Positions 9,960 to 20,214 of a stretch of DNA of 64,000 nucleotides are shown here, piece by piece. Source of the stretch: Smallanthus sonchifolius. Taxonomy: Eukaryota > Streptophyta > Magnoliopsida > Asterales > Asteraceae. The position numbers and the translations under genes are program-made. Within the stretch, counting starts at the first letter, position 1; the number at the start of each line of letters is the position of its first letter. The notes under the pieces were generated by a model. The model did not search any database. It was not told the DNA's origin and saw nothing but the letters and a program-made list of their open reading frames with translations. The DNA lies in NCBI GenBank assembly GCA_023525975.1, contig JAKNSE010000030.1, positions 2,643,001 to 2,707,000 on the forward strand, given 5' to 3'.

Positions 9960-11165
9960 ATGCCTCCCCGTCGTGACAACAGTAACAACAGCAATAACAC
10001 TGACCTGGCTGCTCTACTCACACAGCTGGTGAATCAAATTACCCAAGCCAACAACAACACTAATGGCCATGCCAGTGGGAGTGCTAATACTGGAGGGGGT
10101 GGTGGTGCCAACCCGCCACAATGCACCTTCAAACACTTCAACTCCTGTAATCCCCTCAAATTATATGGCAACGAAGGAGCCACGGGACTCCTTCAATGGT
10201 TTGAAAGCATTGAGAGCACTTTCCTCAATAGCGACTGTCCCGACAACCTCCGTGTTCGTCATGCTACTAGTGTCTTTCAAAAAAGGGCGCTTACTTGGTG
10301 GAATGGTGAGAAAAGGACTAGGGGAGTGGATGTAGCAATGGCACTGCCGTGGGATGAATTGAAGAGGATCATGACTGAGGAATTCTGCCCTCGAAATGAG
10401 ATGAAGAAGCTGGAAGCGGAATTTTGGGATCTTGCTCAAGATAGTGGTGAAAGCTTAGCATACACCACCCGTTTCCACGAGCTGAGTCTACTTGTGCCAC
10501 ACATGGTTACACCTCTGTCTAGGTGTATTGAAAAGTACATTGGTGGTCTACCTAGACAAATTCAAGATACTGTGGTAGGAGGAAATCCTGCTACTCTGGA
10601 GGATGCTATCCGCTTGTCAGCCACACTTACTGACAACCATGTTAAAGCGGGTACACTTACAAGAAAGGGTGCCAAGAAAGTTTCTGACACAACAACACCT
10701 CCCGCTCATGTCAAAGAAGTCCGAACTGAACCATACCGCAACACTAGGAAGAGAAAGGTCAAGAACTGTGCTGTAATCACTCAGGCTGCTCCAGTGAATC
10801 AAGTTGCACCCATGGCTCAAAACCCAGCAAAGAAACCTGCAACTATCATCACCCTCCAAGCATACCTTGTCGCCTTTGCAACCACTGCGGGAAACATGGC
10901 CACACAGCCAATATTTGTCGAGCCAAGGCACTTGCCAACCAAAGCAACCCAGCAAATCAAGCCAATCAACAAGCAACTAACCAAGTCATCCCAGCCATTG
11001 CAAATGGACGTGCTTGCTTCGAATGTGGCAACCCGAACCACTTCCGTAACCAGTGCCCAAGACTGGTCAATGTTGACCAAGGCGGAGCTCGTGGGCGTGC
11101 TTTCAACATCAACGTCAATGAGGCTCAGGCCAACACTGATGTGGTTAACGGTACGTTCCTTATGA
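9960..11165 (+). CDS. gag: Gag polyprotein of the Tekay element (C-terminal frame shifted)
   Basis: Starts [10 protein letters not shown], a start style common in gypsy gag. A low-complexity Asn/Gly segment (residues 10-50) precedes a retrotransposon gag core at about 63-185 ([51 protein letters not shown]). From about residue 292 the reading is out of frame. The two expected zinc knuckles, [14 protein letters not shown] and [14 protein letters not shown] (10877-11056), are in the frame of pol, not this one. Residues after about 292 are therefore an artefact of a one-base shift near 10835. Gag would assemble particles and its knuckles bind element RNA. Confidence 0.85.
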   Translation: MPPRRDNSNNSNNTDLAALLTQLVNQITQANNNTNGHASGSANTGGGGGANPPQCTFKHFNSCNPLKLYGNEGATGLLQWFESIESTFLNSDCPDNLRVRHATSVFQKRALTWWNGEKRTRGVDVAMALPWDELKRIMTEEFCPRNEMKKLEAEFWDLAQDSGESLAYTTRFHELSLLVPHMVTPLSRCIEKYIGGLPRQIQDTVVGGNPATLEDAIRLSATLTDNHVKAGTLTRKGAKKVSDTTTPPAHVKEVRTEPYRNTRKRKVKNCAVITQAAPVNQVAPMAQNPAKKPATIITLQAYLVAFATTAGNMATQPIFVEPRHLPTKATQQIKPINKQLTKSSQPLQMDVLASNVATRTTSVTSAQDWSMLTKAELVGVLSTSTSMRLRPTLMWLTVRSL

Positions 11166-14100
11166 ATAATCGTTATGCTTCTATACTATTTGATACCGGA
11201 GCCGATAAAAGTTTTGTGTCACTAGACTTCGAACCGTTACTTGCAAAAACCCGGTCTAAACTAGAGAAAACCTTTACCGTTGAGGTAGCCGATGGTAACA
11301 CCGTTACAATTAACACCATCATTTATGATTGCTCCCTAGAACTAAATAAACACACTTTTCCAATCAACCTCGTACCAATGCCATTAGGGAGTTTTGACGT
11401 CATCATAGGTATGGATTGGTTGTCGAAGCACCATGCCGAAGTCATGTGCTTTGAAAAATGCATCCGTATACCACTCCCATCCGGTGAAACGTTGAAGGTC
11501 CTTGGTGAGAAACCTTGCAAAGGACTCAAACTAATGTCATGCATTACCGTCCAAAAGTATATACGAAAGAAGTACATGGTTTTCCTAGCCCATGTTATCC
11601 TAAAAGAAGACAAGAAGAGGAGTGTACAAGACATCCCCATCGTTCGGGATTTTCCTGAAGTTTTTCCCCATGACTTGCCAGGTCTTCCACCTGTTCGGCA
11701 AGTGGAATTTCGCATCGATCTTGTACCTGGAGCAAACCCGGTGGCTAAAGCTCCGTACCGGCTTGCACCTTCCGAGATGCAAGAACTTGCAAGCCAACTT
11801 CAAGAACTCGCCGACAAAGGGTTCATACGCCCGAGTCATTCACCGTGGGGTGCACCGGTCTTATTTGTTAAAAAGAAGGACGGTTCATTCCGCATGTGTA
11901 TTGACTATCGAGAACTCAACAAGCTTACAATCAAAAACCGCTACCCTTTACCTAGGATTGACGATCTCTACGATCAACTCCAAGGTTGTACCTACTTCTC
12001 GAAGATTGATCTTCGATCTGGTTATCATCAACTCCGTGTGCAAGAGGAGGATGTTCCCAAAACCGCCTTCCGAACGAGATATGGTCACTACGAGTTCATG
12101 GTTATGCCTTTTGGGCTAACCAATGCACCTGCTGTTTTCATGGACCTCATGAATCGCATGTGCAAACCATACCTTGATAAATTTGTTATCGTGTTCATTG
12201 ATGACATCTTGATCTATTCAAAGACTAAGGAAGATCATGAACAACACCTTAGGTTGATTTTGGATCTCTTGAAAACCGAACAGCTATACGCCAAGTTCTC
12301 CAAGTGTGATTTTTGGCTAAAGGAAGTGCAATTTTTGGGTCACGTTGTCAATGAAAAGGGAATTCATGTGGACCCCGCCAAAATTGAAGCTGTTAAGAAT
12401 TGGAAAGCTCCTAAAACCCCTACCGAAGTTCGTTCGTTTCTTGGTTTAGCGGGTTACTATCGAAGGTTCATCTCAAATTTCTCCAAGATCGCTATTCCCC
12501 TCACTGCCCTAACCCAAAAAGGTAAACCTTATGAGTGGGGACCGAAACAAGAAGAAGCCTTTCAAATTCTCAAGCAAAAGTTGTGCAATGCTCCTATCCT
12601 CACCCTTCCTGAAGGTGAAGATGATCTAGTTGTTTACTGTGATGCTTCAAACCAAGGTCTTGGTTGTGTGCTCATGCAACGAGGCAAAGTGATCGCTTAT
12701 GCATCAAGACAACTCAAGATTCATGAGAATAATTATACGACGCACGATCTGGAGTTGGGTGCGGTCATATTCGCGTTGAAGATTTGGAGACATTACCTCT
12801 ATGGGACGAAATGTGTGGTGTTCACCGACCACAAAAGCCTCCAACATATCTTCAACCAAAAGGAACTCAACATGAGACAACGACGTTGGGTTGAACTCCT
12901 CAACGATTACGATTGCGAGATTCGTTATCATCCCGGCAAGGCTAATGTTTTAGCCGATGCACTAAGCCGCAAGGAACATGTCATGCTTCAAAGTGTCAAG
13001 ATCCATTCCGATATTCAAGTTCGTATTCTAGAAGCTCAACATGTCTCGGTTACCGAGGGCAATATGTATGAGGAAATGTCTTGCGGTGCTGAATTCCAAT
13101 TAGAGACTAAAACCAATGGCTTGCTTTATTTTCTAGATCGTATTTGGGTTCCCGATCGTGACGATCTCCGAGCATTCATCATGACCGAAGCACACAAGTC
13201 TCGATATTCTATTCATCCCGGTGCGGATAAAATGTACCAAAATCTTCGTCCACAATATTGGTGGCCCGGCATGAAGAAAGACATTGCCTTGTTCGTAGCA
13301 AAATGTCTCACATGTTCTAAAGTCAAAGCTGAGCATCAACATCCTTCTGGTTTACTTGAACAACCGGAAATCCCCGTGTGGAAATGGGAGAATCTAGCTA
13401 TGGATTTCATCACTAAACTCCCTCGCACTTCAAGCGGTTATGATAGCATCTGGGTGATCATTGACCGTCTCACTAAGTCCGCACACTTCTTGCCTATCCG
13501 TGAAGACTATAAGGTTGAGAAATTGGCCCGAATTTACATTGACGAGATCGTGAGTCGTCACGGTGTTCCTTTGAACATAATCTCCGATAGAGATGCTCGT
13601 TTCACTTCTCGGTTTTGGCAATCTCTCCAAAAGGCACTTGGTACACGATTGGATTTGAGCACGGCCTACCATCCCCAAACTGATGGTCAGACCGAGCGAA
13701 CAATCCAAACCCTGGAAGACATGCTGAGAGCCTGTGTCATCGACTTTGGTGGCAATTGGGATTCACATTTGACACTTATCGAATTCTCCTACAACAATAG
13801 TTACCACACCAGCATCGACATGGCTCCGTTTGAAGCTCTCTACGGTCGTAAGTGTCGTTCTCCCATGTGTTGGAACGAAATTGGTGAAGCACAAATCACC
13901 GGTCCCGAGTTAATTCAAGAAACCTCCGACAAGATTATTCAAATCCGTAACAACATTCGAGTTGCGAGGAGTCGGCAAAAGAGCTATGCCGACAAACGAC
14001 GCAAACCCTTGGAATTCCAAGTCGGTGATCTTGTACTTCTAAAGGTGGCTCCTTGGAAAGGGGTGATCCGTTTTGGGAAGAAAGGCAAGCTAGCACCTCG

Positions 14101-14461
14101 CTATGTGGGTCCATTCAAGATCCTTGAAAGGATTGGGAAAGTGGCTTACAAGCTCGAGTTACCTCCATCACTTGGCAACATACATCCTACATTTCATGTA
14201 TCCAACCTCAAGAAGTGTCTTGCTGATGAGAACCTTCATATACCTCTTGACGATGTGCGCATTGATGAGACGATGCACTTCGTTGAAAAACCAGTCGAGA
14301 TTATGGATTGTGAGATAAAACAACTCAAGCGCAGCCGTATTCCTATTGTCAAGGTTCGTTGGGAATCTAAACGACGACCCGAGTTTACTTGGGAACGAGA
14401 AGACCAAATGAAGCTCAAGTACCCACATCTTTTTGCTGAAGCAGTAGCCTCAACCAGTTGA
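11141..14461 (+). CDS. pol: Pol polyprotein of the Tekay element (PR-RT-RH-INT-chromodomain)
   Basis: An uninterrupted 1106-codon frame that stays open upstream to about 10835, so the real product includes the Gag knuckles. Aspartic protease: FDTGA with D18. Reverse transcriptase: [17 protein letters not shown] from 237, catalytic FIDD at 352-355. RNase H: D501, E538, D563, D606. Integrase: HHCC zinc finger (SRYSIHPG to CLTCSK), then D755, D816, E852 with a 35-residue D-E gap. A C-terminal chromodomain follows ([14 protein letters not shown] to FTWEREDQ, about 1045-1100), the mark of chromoviruses that steers integration to heterochromatin. All catalytic residues I checked are present. The annotated start is simply the first start-like codon in the frame. 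Confidence 0.93.
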   Translation: MVNGTFLMNNRYASILFDTGADKSFVSLDFEPLLAKTRSKLEKTFTVEVADGNTVTINTIIYDCSLELNKHTFPINLVPMPLGSFDVIIGMDWLSKHHAEVMCFEKCIRIPLPSGETLKVLGEKPCKGLKLMSCITVQKYIRKKYMVFLAHVILKEDKKRSVQDIPIVRDFPEVFPHDLPGLPPVRQVEFRIDLVPGANPVAKAPYRLAPSEMQELASQLQELADKGFIRPSHSPWGAPVLFVKKKDGSFRMCIDYRELNKLTIKNRYPLPRIDDLYDQLQGCTYFSKIDLRSGYHQLRVQEEDVPKTAFRTRYGHYEFMVMPFGLTNAPAVFMDLMNRMCKPYLDKFVIVFIDDILIYSKTKEDHEQHLRLILDLLKTEQLYAKFSKCDFWLKEVQFLGHVVNEKGIHVDPAKIEAVKNWKAPKTPTEVRSFLGLAGYYRRFISNFSKIAIPLTALTQKGKPYEWGPKQEEAFQILKQKLCNAPILTLPEGEDDLVVYCDASNQGLGCVLMQRGKVIAYASRQLKIHENNYTTHDLELGAVIFALKIWRHYLYGTKCVVFTDHKSLQHIFNQKELNMRQRRWVELLNDYDCEIRYHPGKANVLADALSRKEHVMLQSVKIHSDIQVRILEAQHVSVTEGNMYEEMSCGAEFQLETKTNGLLYFLDRIWVPDRDDLRAFIMTEAHKSRYSIHPGADKMYQNLRPQYWWPGMKKDIALFVAKCLTCSKVKAEHQHPSGLLEQPEIPVWKWENLAMDFITKLPRTSSGYDSIWVIIDRLTKSAHFLPIREDYKVEKLARIYIDEIVSRHGVPLNIISDRDARFTSRFWQSLQKALGTRLDLSTAYHPQTDGQTERTIQTLEDMLRACVIDFGGNWDSHLTLIEFSYNNSYHTSIDMAPFEALYGRKCRSPMCWNEIGEAQITGPELIQETSDKIIQIRNNIRVARSRQKSYADKRRKPLEFQVGDLVLLKVAPWKGVIRFGKKGKLAPRYVGPFKILERIGKVAYKLELPPSLGNIHPTFHVSNLKKCLADENLHIPLDDVRIDETMHFVEKPVEIMDCEIKQLKRSRIPIVKVRWESKRRPEFTWEREDQMKLKYPHLFAEAVASTS

Positions 14462-14480
14462 ATTACGGGACGAAATTCCC

Positions 14481-14495
14481 TCAACATGGGGATAC
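14481..14495 (+). promoter_or_regulatory. Polypurine tract before the 3' LTR
   Basis: The stretch CAACATGGGGATAC directly abuts the LTR and follows GGGACGAAATTCCC, a context shared with family E elements. It should prime plus-strand cDNA. Confidence 0.7.
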
Positions 14496-16784
14496 TGTAA
14501 CCTTTCTGATTTTCATGTTTTTCCTATTTATTTTATGCCGTGCAATAAAAGACGATTCTGATTCCAACCTTACATTCATTGTTCATGTGCAATAACAAGC
14601 ATACACGCGTTTATTATATTACAATATTAACTAAAACAATCTTACAAACCTCGAGGACCCAAACTTGACCAAAACTCAAAACAACATAAAGACTACAAAA
14701 CTACAGGGATCATCCTCGTAAATATCAAAAAGTGCACAAGCACGGTCGTGCTTAGTCCTAAGCACGGTCGCGCTTAAACCAACGACCACGGTCGTGCTTA
14801 ACTTTAAGCACGGTCGCGCCTGAGATACAGTTTGACTCCGCAAAGTCAAACCGACTCAAATCTTGTCCAAAAATAGATTTCCAAACCTGTTTTAGAAATC
14901 GCGATACTTGTAGAAGAAGTTATTCGATCAATTAAGCCTAAAACCCGACCAAATACACGTCCAATCGTCCGAATTCTCGCGACTACGACCGGACTTTCCT
15001 TATCGAATCAAATCTCGTAATTATGACCAAATCAAGACAAATCAAACCACAATATGGACTTCGTACGACTCCTATAAGATTCTACAACCCTCAATTCGTC
15101 TAATCAACATCTCTAATTCTCTGTCGATCAAGAAAAAGCCGCGATTCTTTTCCGTAGCCGTCTGCAATTGTTGCCCAATCAAACCAAGGTAAGTAATAGT
15201 CCAATAAATTCGTTTCTTCATTCCAGACGAAAACCCAAATCTAATTTGAGTTAATAATATACAATTTTACCAATTTGAATCTAAGTTTTTAGTGTTAAAA
15301 AGGTTTTAATCAAACTACAAGTTAAACAGGATATAAATCCAATTAAATGGTATGGTTGAGTTCGTGAACAGATTCCTAATGAAAACCCTATGATTCTAAA
15401 CGTTTTTAATACAAGAATCAGGCGAATTGTGTCTGAAAAGGACCAGACACGGTCGCGCTCAACAAAGAGCGCGGTCGTGCCTGACCAAGCACAGTCGTGT
15501 CCGAGTGTGGCACGGTCATTCTTACCGACCAAACAAAGTCCTGACCTAGTCAAACCCTAGACGCGGTCGTGCCAGGTACGAGCACGGTCGTGTCTTATGA
15601 ACAGACTCTTGTTGTGACTTCTGACCAACCACGGGCGCGTTACCAACAAGCGCGGCCGCGTACGAGCTGAGCACGGTCGTGCCGTATACGAGCACGGTCG
15701 TGTTCATCCTTTAACAGAGTCTTTTATTTAATATATTTTATATTTTAATCAGTTTTAATGTTATAAAAATTATTTTTATTCAGAACCGAGTTTCGTTAAC
15801 AAATCATTCGAATCAATTATTTACTCTTACTAATAAATCAAAATCAATAAATACTACAAACTTATATACAACTACGTATTTCCATACACTTTGTTTTATA
15901 CAAATATTATTTAAACTTATATTTTAAATAAATGTATATTCTATTACTATTGATTAAATAAATAGTATATTTAAACAAACCTTAAACTTAAACAAATCCG
16001 CTTCCGACATCGAATATTGTTCATTAGGTCGAATCTAGCAATCTACAACACACCGCCGTTTCCCATTTGCTTGTGCAATCTATACGCTACATAACACGTG
16101 AGTTACATAGCCCCTCTTTTACTCTATTTTACAAACTTTTGGGGTGGAACATGCGTTCTATTTACATGTTTTCAATTATACACATATACAGTTCCATCCT
16201 ATGCATGTATACAATTTTGCGCTTTGTGCTTGAGTACTAAGTGTGTAGACCAATTATTATGCTCTTCATGTACAATCATTAACTAACAGCCGACAGTAAA
16301 CAGTGGTAGATCTATTGAGTCTGACAAACCCACCCAGGTAGGGTGACTGTTACTGACAACACTATTTTGTGTGCAAGTTACAAAGGTTTGATTGTATAGG
16401 TTACACGATGGTTCCTCTCCATAATTGCCTTAATTGTCATGTTGTATTGAACTGTATGCACACAACACGTATTTTGCTATCACACAATAAAACCTATGTA
16501 CTCTCACCAACTTTTTAGTTGACCTTGTTTTAACCATGTTTCAGGTACCAATGTTTGAAGTGATCAAGATATGCTACACATAGGATTTTTGGACCTAGAA
16601 TTCAATTAAACCAGTTTATTATATGTAATTTACATTTATGTTTTGTGGATTGGTTGTGTTTTGATTGAACTTGTTGATTGCAATGAAAACAATTATTAAA
16701 TATTCAAACTTTAGCAAACCATGAGCAATGAACAGTCTGCACGCTTCACGCCCCGACGTTTCCGCCGTCGGTTGGGGTGTGACA
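14496..16784 (+). repeat. 3' LTR of the Tekay element (2289 bp)
   Basis: Same ends as the 5' LTR. The 29-bp length difference is explained by a 28-bp deletion near 16015 and a 1-bp deletion in the ACCGACCAAG region. The palindrome clusters recur at 14738-14820 and 15444-15704. Confidence 0.95.
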
Positions 16785-17481
16785 CTTTAGTTAGGCATGG
16801 ACTGATCATCCATGCTTAACCAAGGCAGCGTTAGCCAATATCAACCAAAATAATAATTAGTTAGGTGTACCCTAACCTAACATAGGGTTAATGTATCAGG
16901 ACCCAGAAATCTTTGAGATAAGAGACGAAGCGCTGCTTTCAATTAGGAACTCAACTTTAAGGTAAATACATTTATACTTTTTATCCAACCGTACAAATGT
17001 TTTATGTCTTCAAAATGGCATGAAATTGTTGAATAAATATAAGCGTAAAGGTAACTTACAGGAAGCATATTGCCATTTTTATACGTATGGTTTGATCAGA
17101 TTCATATATATGCCATAGCGAAGGTTATGGCATAACTAGCTTCATACAAATTTGGGAGAAATAACATTACCGGAGGGTACCCAGAGTTCTGGGAGTTTTA
17201 CCCATTTGTATTATAGTTGTTAGGGTATAAATTGTGGTAGTGTATGCATATTTTACCGTAAAATATGGTTATATGAGTTGAACGATATCATACTGCAAAA
17301 TGTTTTGTGTCTTGTAAATGTTATTCACCAACTTTCGTTGACGTATATTTTCAAAATGTTTTCAGGAAATCATGAATAGCCTTGATAAAAAGATAGTGGT
17401 TTAGGGAGAATATACCCCTAGACTCCAGAATACATTACTCAGCTTTGAACCAGCTGGTGGTGATTACAATACATAGAGGCA
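16785..17481 (+). repeat. Solo LTR inserted in the older Copia, right part
   Basis: Continues the sequence broken at 7006: CTTTAGTTAGGCATGG directly extends the repeat unit cut at 7006. It ends near GAGGCA at 17481, after which Copia RT coding sequence resumes on the minus strand. The whole LTR is about 1.5 kb with no internal region, so it is a solo LTR. I could not find a clean target duplication (6183-6187 GCCCA against 17482-17486 TGGCT), so the exact ends are uncertain. Confidence 0.6.
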
Positions 17482-18122
17482 TGGCTCCCGTGAGTAATAG
17501 TACCCTTAAGATATCTTAGAATACGCTTAAATGTCAAGCAGTGCCTATCGGTAGGTTTTATGAAGGAACTGGGAAACCTTACTCACGACATACGCAATCT
17601 TGGGTCTCGTCAAAACTAAATACTATAGTGCTCCAACTGTACTCTGATAAATTAAAGGGTTGTCTATAGGGACCCCAGAATACCAAGAGAATTTTCGCTC
17701 CATAGAAACTGGAGTGGATTGAGGTTTTGCACTCAGACAAGCCAATGCGCTGCAAAAGATCTGATAAATAACCTTGTTCAAATAACTGTAAACTACCTTT
17801 AGAGAATGTAACGACTGAATCACCTCAGAAACAAAGCTATAAGAGCTCCGAGTGATAAGAATATCTTTAACATATACAAGCATGTAACAGGTGATAGAAT
17901 CTCGACAATAAACAAATAAAGAAGTATCAGATACACAATGGGTAAAGTGAAATGTCATGAGAGTCGTAAATAGCTTGGAAAACCAAGCTCATGGGGCTTG
18001 CCTAAAACCGTATATAGCCTTCTACAACAAACAAATATAAGTAGGAGTTTGAGGACGAATGAGTGGTGGTGGGTGGCACAGAAGGTGGAATCACCGAGAA
18101 AGACGGTACGGTAGTAGCAGGA
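17482..18122 (-). pseudogene. Copia reverse transcriptase fragment (right part of the split older Copia)
   Basis: On the minus strand a degraded frame gives KAIYGFRQAP, stop, AWFSKLFTTL, then DTSLFVYCRD, LVYVKDILITRS, KPQSTPVSMERK, STVGAL, and after a frameshift RYLKGTITHG. These are landmarks of the Copia RT thumb and connection region. The catalytic YVDD is YVKD here, and TGA replaces an Arg or Trp codon in QAP-AWF, so it is dead. The upstream half of RT and the integrase are absent; a Ser/Thr/Pro-rich linker-like stretch (18060-18122) is fused directly. Homology to a segment at 62317 begins right after 18122. Confidence 0.8.
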
Positions 18123-18343
18123 GCGGAGATTGTAGTCTCTTCTCTTCATATGAAGAATATGATCGACATCTAGTTGTGTTTGATATGGAAATCTAATAGA
18201 TAAGTTGTTGCCTTGGTAACATCCCTCATAAATATTACCTTCACCAATTAGGATGTTAATCATGTGGCCTTATATCTCATTGGTGTTGGTAATTTGTGTG
18301 ATAACTATTTAAGCCGTGCATTTACTAAAAACAGTGTAGTGAT
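18123..18343. repeat. Fragment of the Q-type host unit
   Basis: Clearly similar to 62317-62525 (CTCTTCATATGAAGAATATG, CATGTGGCCTTATATCTCAT and others). The join to Copia sequence is at about 18122. No gene is recognised. Compared with the copy at 62 kb, about 1.2 kb is missing before the P unit begins. Confidence 0.7.
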
Positions 18344-20214
18344 GTCAAACACTTCTGCTTTCATGTTTGTCAAGTGGCACTTGGAATTCCCCCAAACACT
18401 TTAGTAAGAAGTTCTAATAAAACATCATAATGAAGTGTTCGGAGGATCCCTTAGGGACACTTGGCTTTTCCTTTCACTTGCGTTCCTTTGTAGTCACGCC
18501 ATGTGTTGGATTATTAAAAATGGCTTAGATTTAGGTATATATAGATGAGATATGGGAAGCTTCTGATCCATGATCCCGCATGATGCGTGAGAAGGGTGAA
18601 CATGGTTGGCAATGAGTCTCTAATAGGAGAGTGGTTTTCATGTATACTCATTTCTTCATTTATCCCTTAAACAAGACTAGGTTCAGCTTCCAACTTTAGT
18701 AATGTTGGCATCAAATTCCATATATGATCGAGGAATCAACTAAAGAGGTAGAGGGGTGAGTCCAAATTAAAATGTCTAGCAGCGGTATAACTCTTTAGCT
18801 ACCTTGACTCTCTCGAAAAAATAACTTTCAACAATCACCACCCACATATTCTAGCTAACTAGCCGGCAAATCAAGTTTCTCACATCTAGTACTGCACATT
18901 ACATAGTTGACTTGTCAGCTTCTACATGGTATCCGATTTTTTCTACCAAATTACAAAAGAAAAACATTTACCATCGAATATATAAAAAACTTTAGGTCGT
19001 GAGAGTAAAAGTTATGTTTTTATTTTGTTTTTTTATTGTTTTATTCATAGAAGATTGTCAATCGAGTTTCTGTAGGACCTTAACCAAGTGAATAAAAGGC
19101 AATCGTGGACGATTCTAAATTAACCACAATTTAGAGTAGAGAAACAATACTTTTCTGTAACATGTATTTTCAGTAGCACATATATCAGAAATTACTAATT
19201 TTCTTGCGGTAAGACTAAGTGAGTTCGTTTATGATGGTAGAAAATAACTTAAGATGCAACTATAGCAACTTGTTATCCTCACACATCAAGGAATTTACTA
19301 GGAATGTGAACTTATATGATTTGTGTTAGAAATCCAATCTAAGCCATTTAAATTAACCTTTCTGATTCAGACCAAGATCGAAATGGGAGGAAAAATTAAA
19401 TTCTTGTTGGTGCAAATATGGTTTTTAGTACGTACTTATGTTGTGATGAATGAAAAATGTGAATCTTATATATAGAGATTTTAAATGTGTACTCTTAGTG
19501 TATGCGCATTTCAAATTAAAATAATTAAGTTAAATCGAAGGAACCAACTCATCTCATGGTTTGTCAGTTTAGGGCGAGGTAAAAAAGATCCAGACACCTC
19601 TCTACAAGAAATCATGAAAACTGTAGTTGGATGATTTTTAGACGATAAATCCGAAACAAATCCTCGTATATCGAAAAAAGAACGAGAAAGCCTCGCCGCA
19701 TATTTATACCATTGACATCAAACACACGTCATTTTGTGTGAAAGAATGTATGTTGGGCTTAACTTATACGATAGAAAAGAAGTCGGACCGATTCGAGCCA
19801 CGCCGGCTCGAATTCACTTTAGTTACATACAGAGTCGTGCCGAGCCAACTCGGTCACAATAGAGTCTATTTCAAGCGAGCTATTTCAAAGTTTTTTCAAG
19901 AGAAAATTATTCAAGATGAGGCGAAAGTGTGTAAAATAGCCATATGATCCAAAGAGAAATAATAAATTATTACACAATCCAAGGATGTACATATTCATCA
20001 TAAGTAACAATGAACATTGAGAACCACATCCGGTAAAACAACTTTATAATTCTTCATGAACATATGTGTTTGGTGATTCTAATAGTGTTTATAATGACAA
20101 AGCATTTGAAGAAACAACTATAAGAATTAAGAAATACTTGTAGTTTATGAAGGAGAAAGTATTTCACAACTCATGTCATCCAAAAAAACAAAATAACTTT
20201 TGTTAACAATTATT
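18344..20214. repeat. Tandem host unit, half P, copy 1
   Basis: Matches 37186-39213 and 59716-61434 nearly throughout, beginning at CAAACACTTCTGCTTTCATG and ending at the TTATT target site. AT-rich. The only recurring ORF is a 69-codon one at 19738-19947. No known gene or TE protein is recognised. Confidence 0.85.
19738..19947 (+). other. Short ORF kept in several P copies, probably not a gene
   Basis: 69 codons starting MKECMLGLTYTIEKKSD. The same frame is open at 38738-38947 and in a longer form at 61556-61873, and is disrupted in the copies near 54413 and 61165. The coding-strand repeats of GAGCC and CTCG resemble a common plant repeat motif. Three open copies out of five, with amino-acid changes throughout, do not show selection. 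Function unknown. Confidence 0.25.

Larger units (their letters stand above)
7007..16784 (+). mobile_element. Young, nearly complete Ty3/gypsy chromovirus (Tekay type), 9778 bp
   Basis: Both LTRs are present, flanked by the 5-bp duplication CTTTA (7002-7006 and 16785-16789). The primer-binding site, gag, pol with chromodomain, and a purine-rich tract before the 3' LTR are all in place. Hand comparison of the LTRs found about 16 substitutions, one 28-bp deletion and one 1-bp deletion over about 2.29 kb, near 0.7% divergence. The 28-bp indel is in the 3' LTR at about 16015. It is the youngest layer of the nest. The one visible defect is a frame change between gag and pol near 10835. Confidence 0.95.

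Noticed and set aside
10818..10826. Efficient programmed -1 frameshift site
   Set aside because: The heptamer would be A-AAC-CCA, a poor slippery type, and I see no obvious downstream pseudoknot. A private mutation is more likely.
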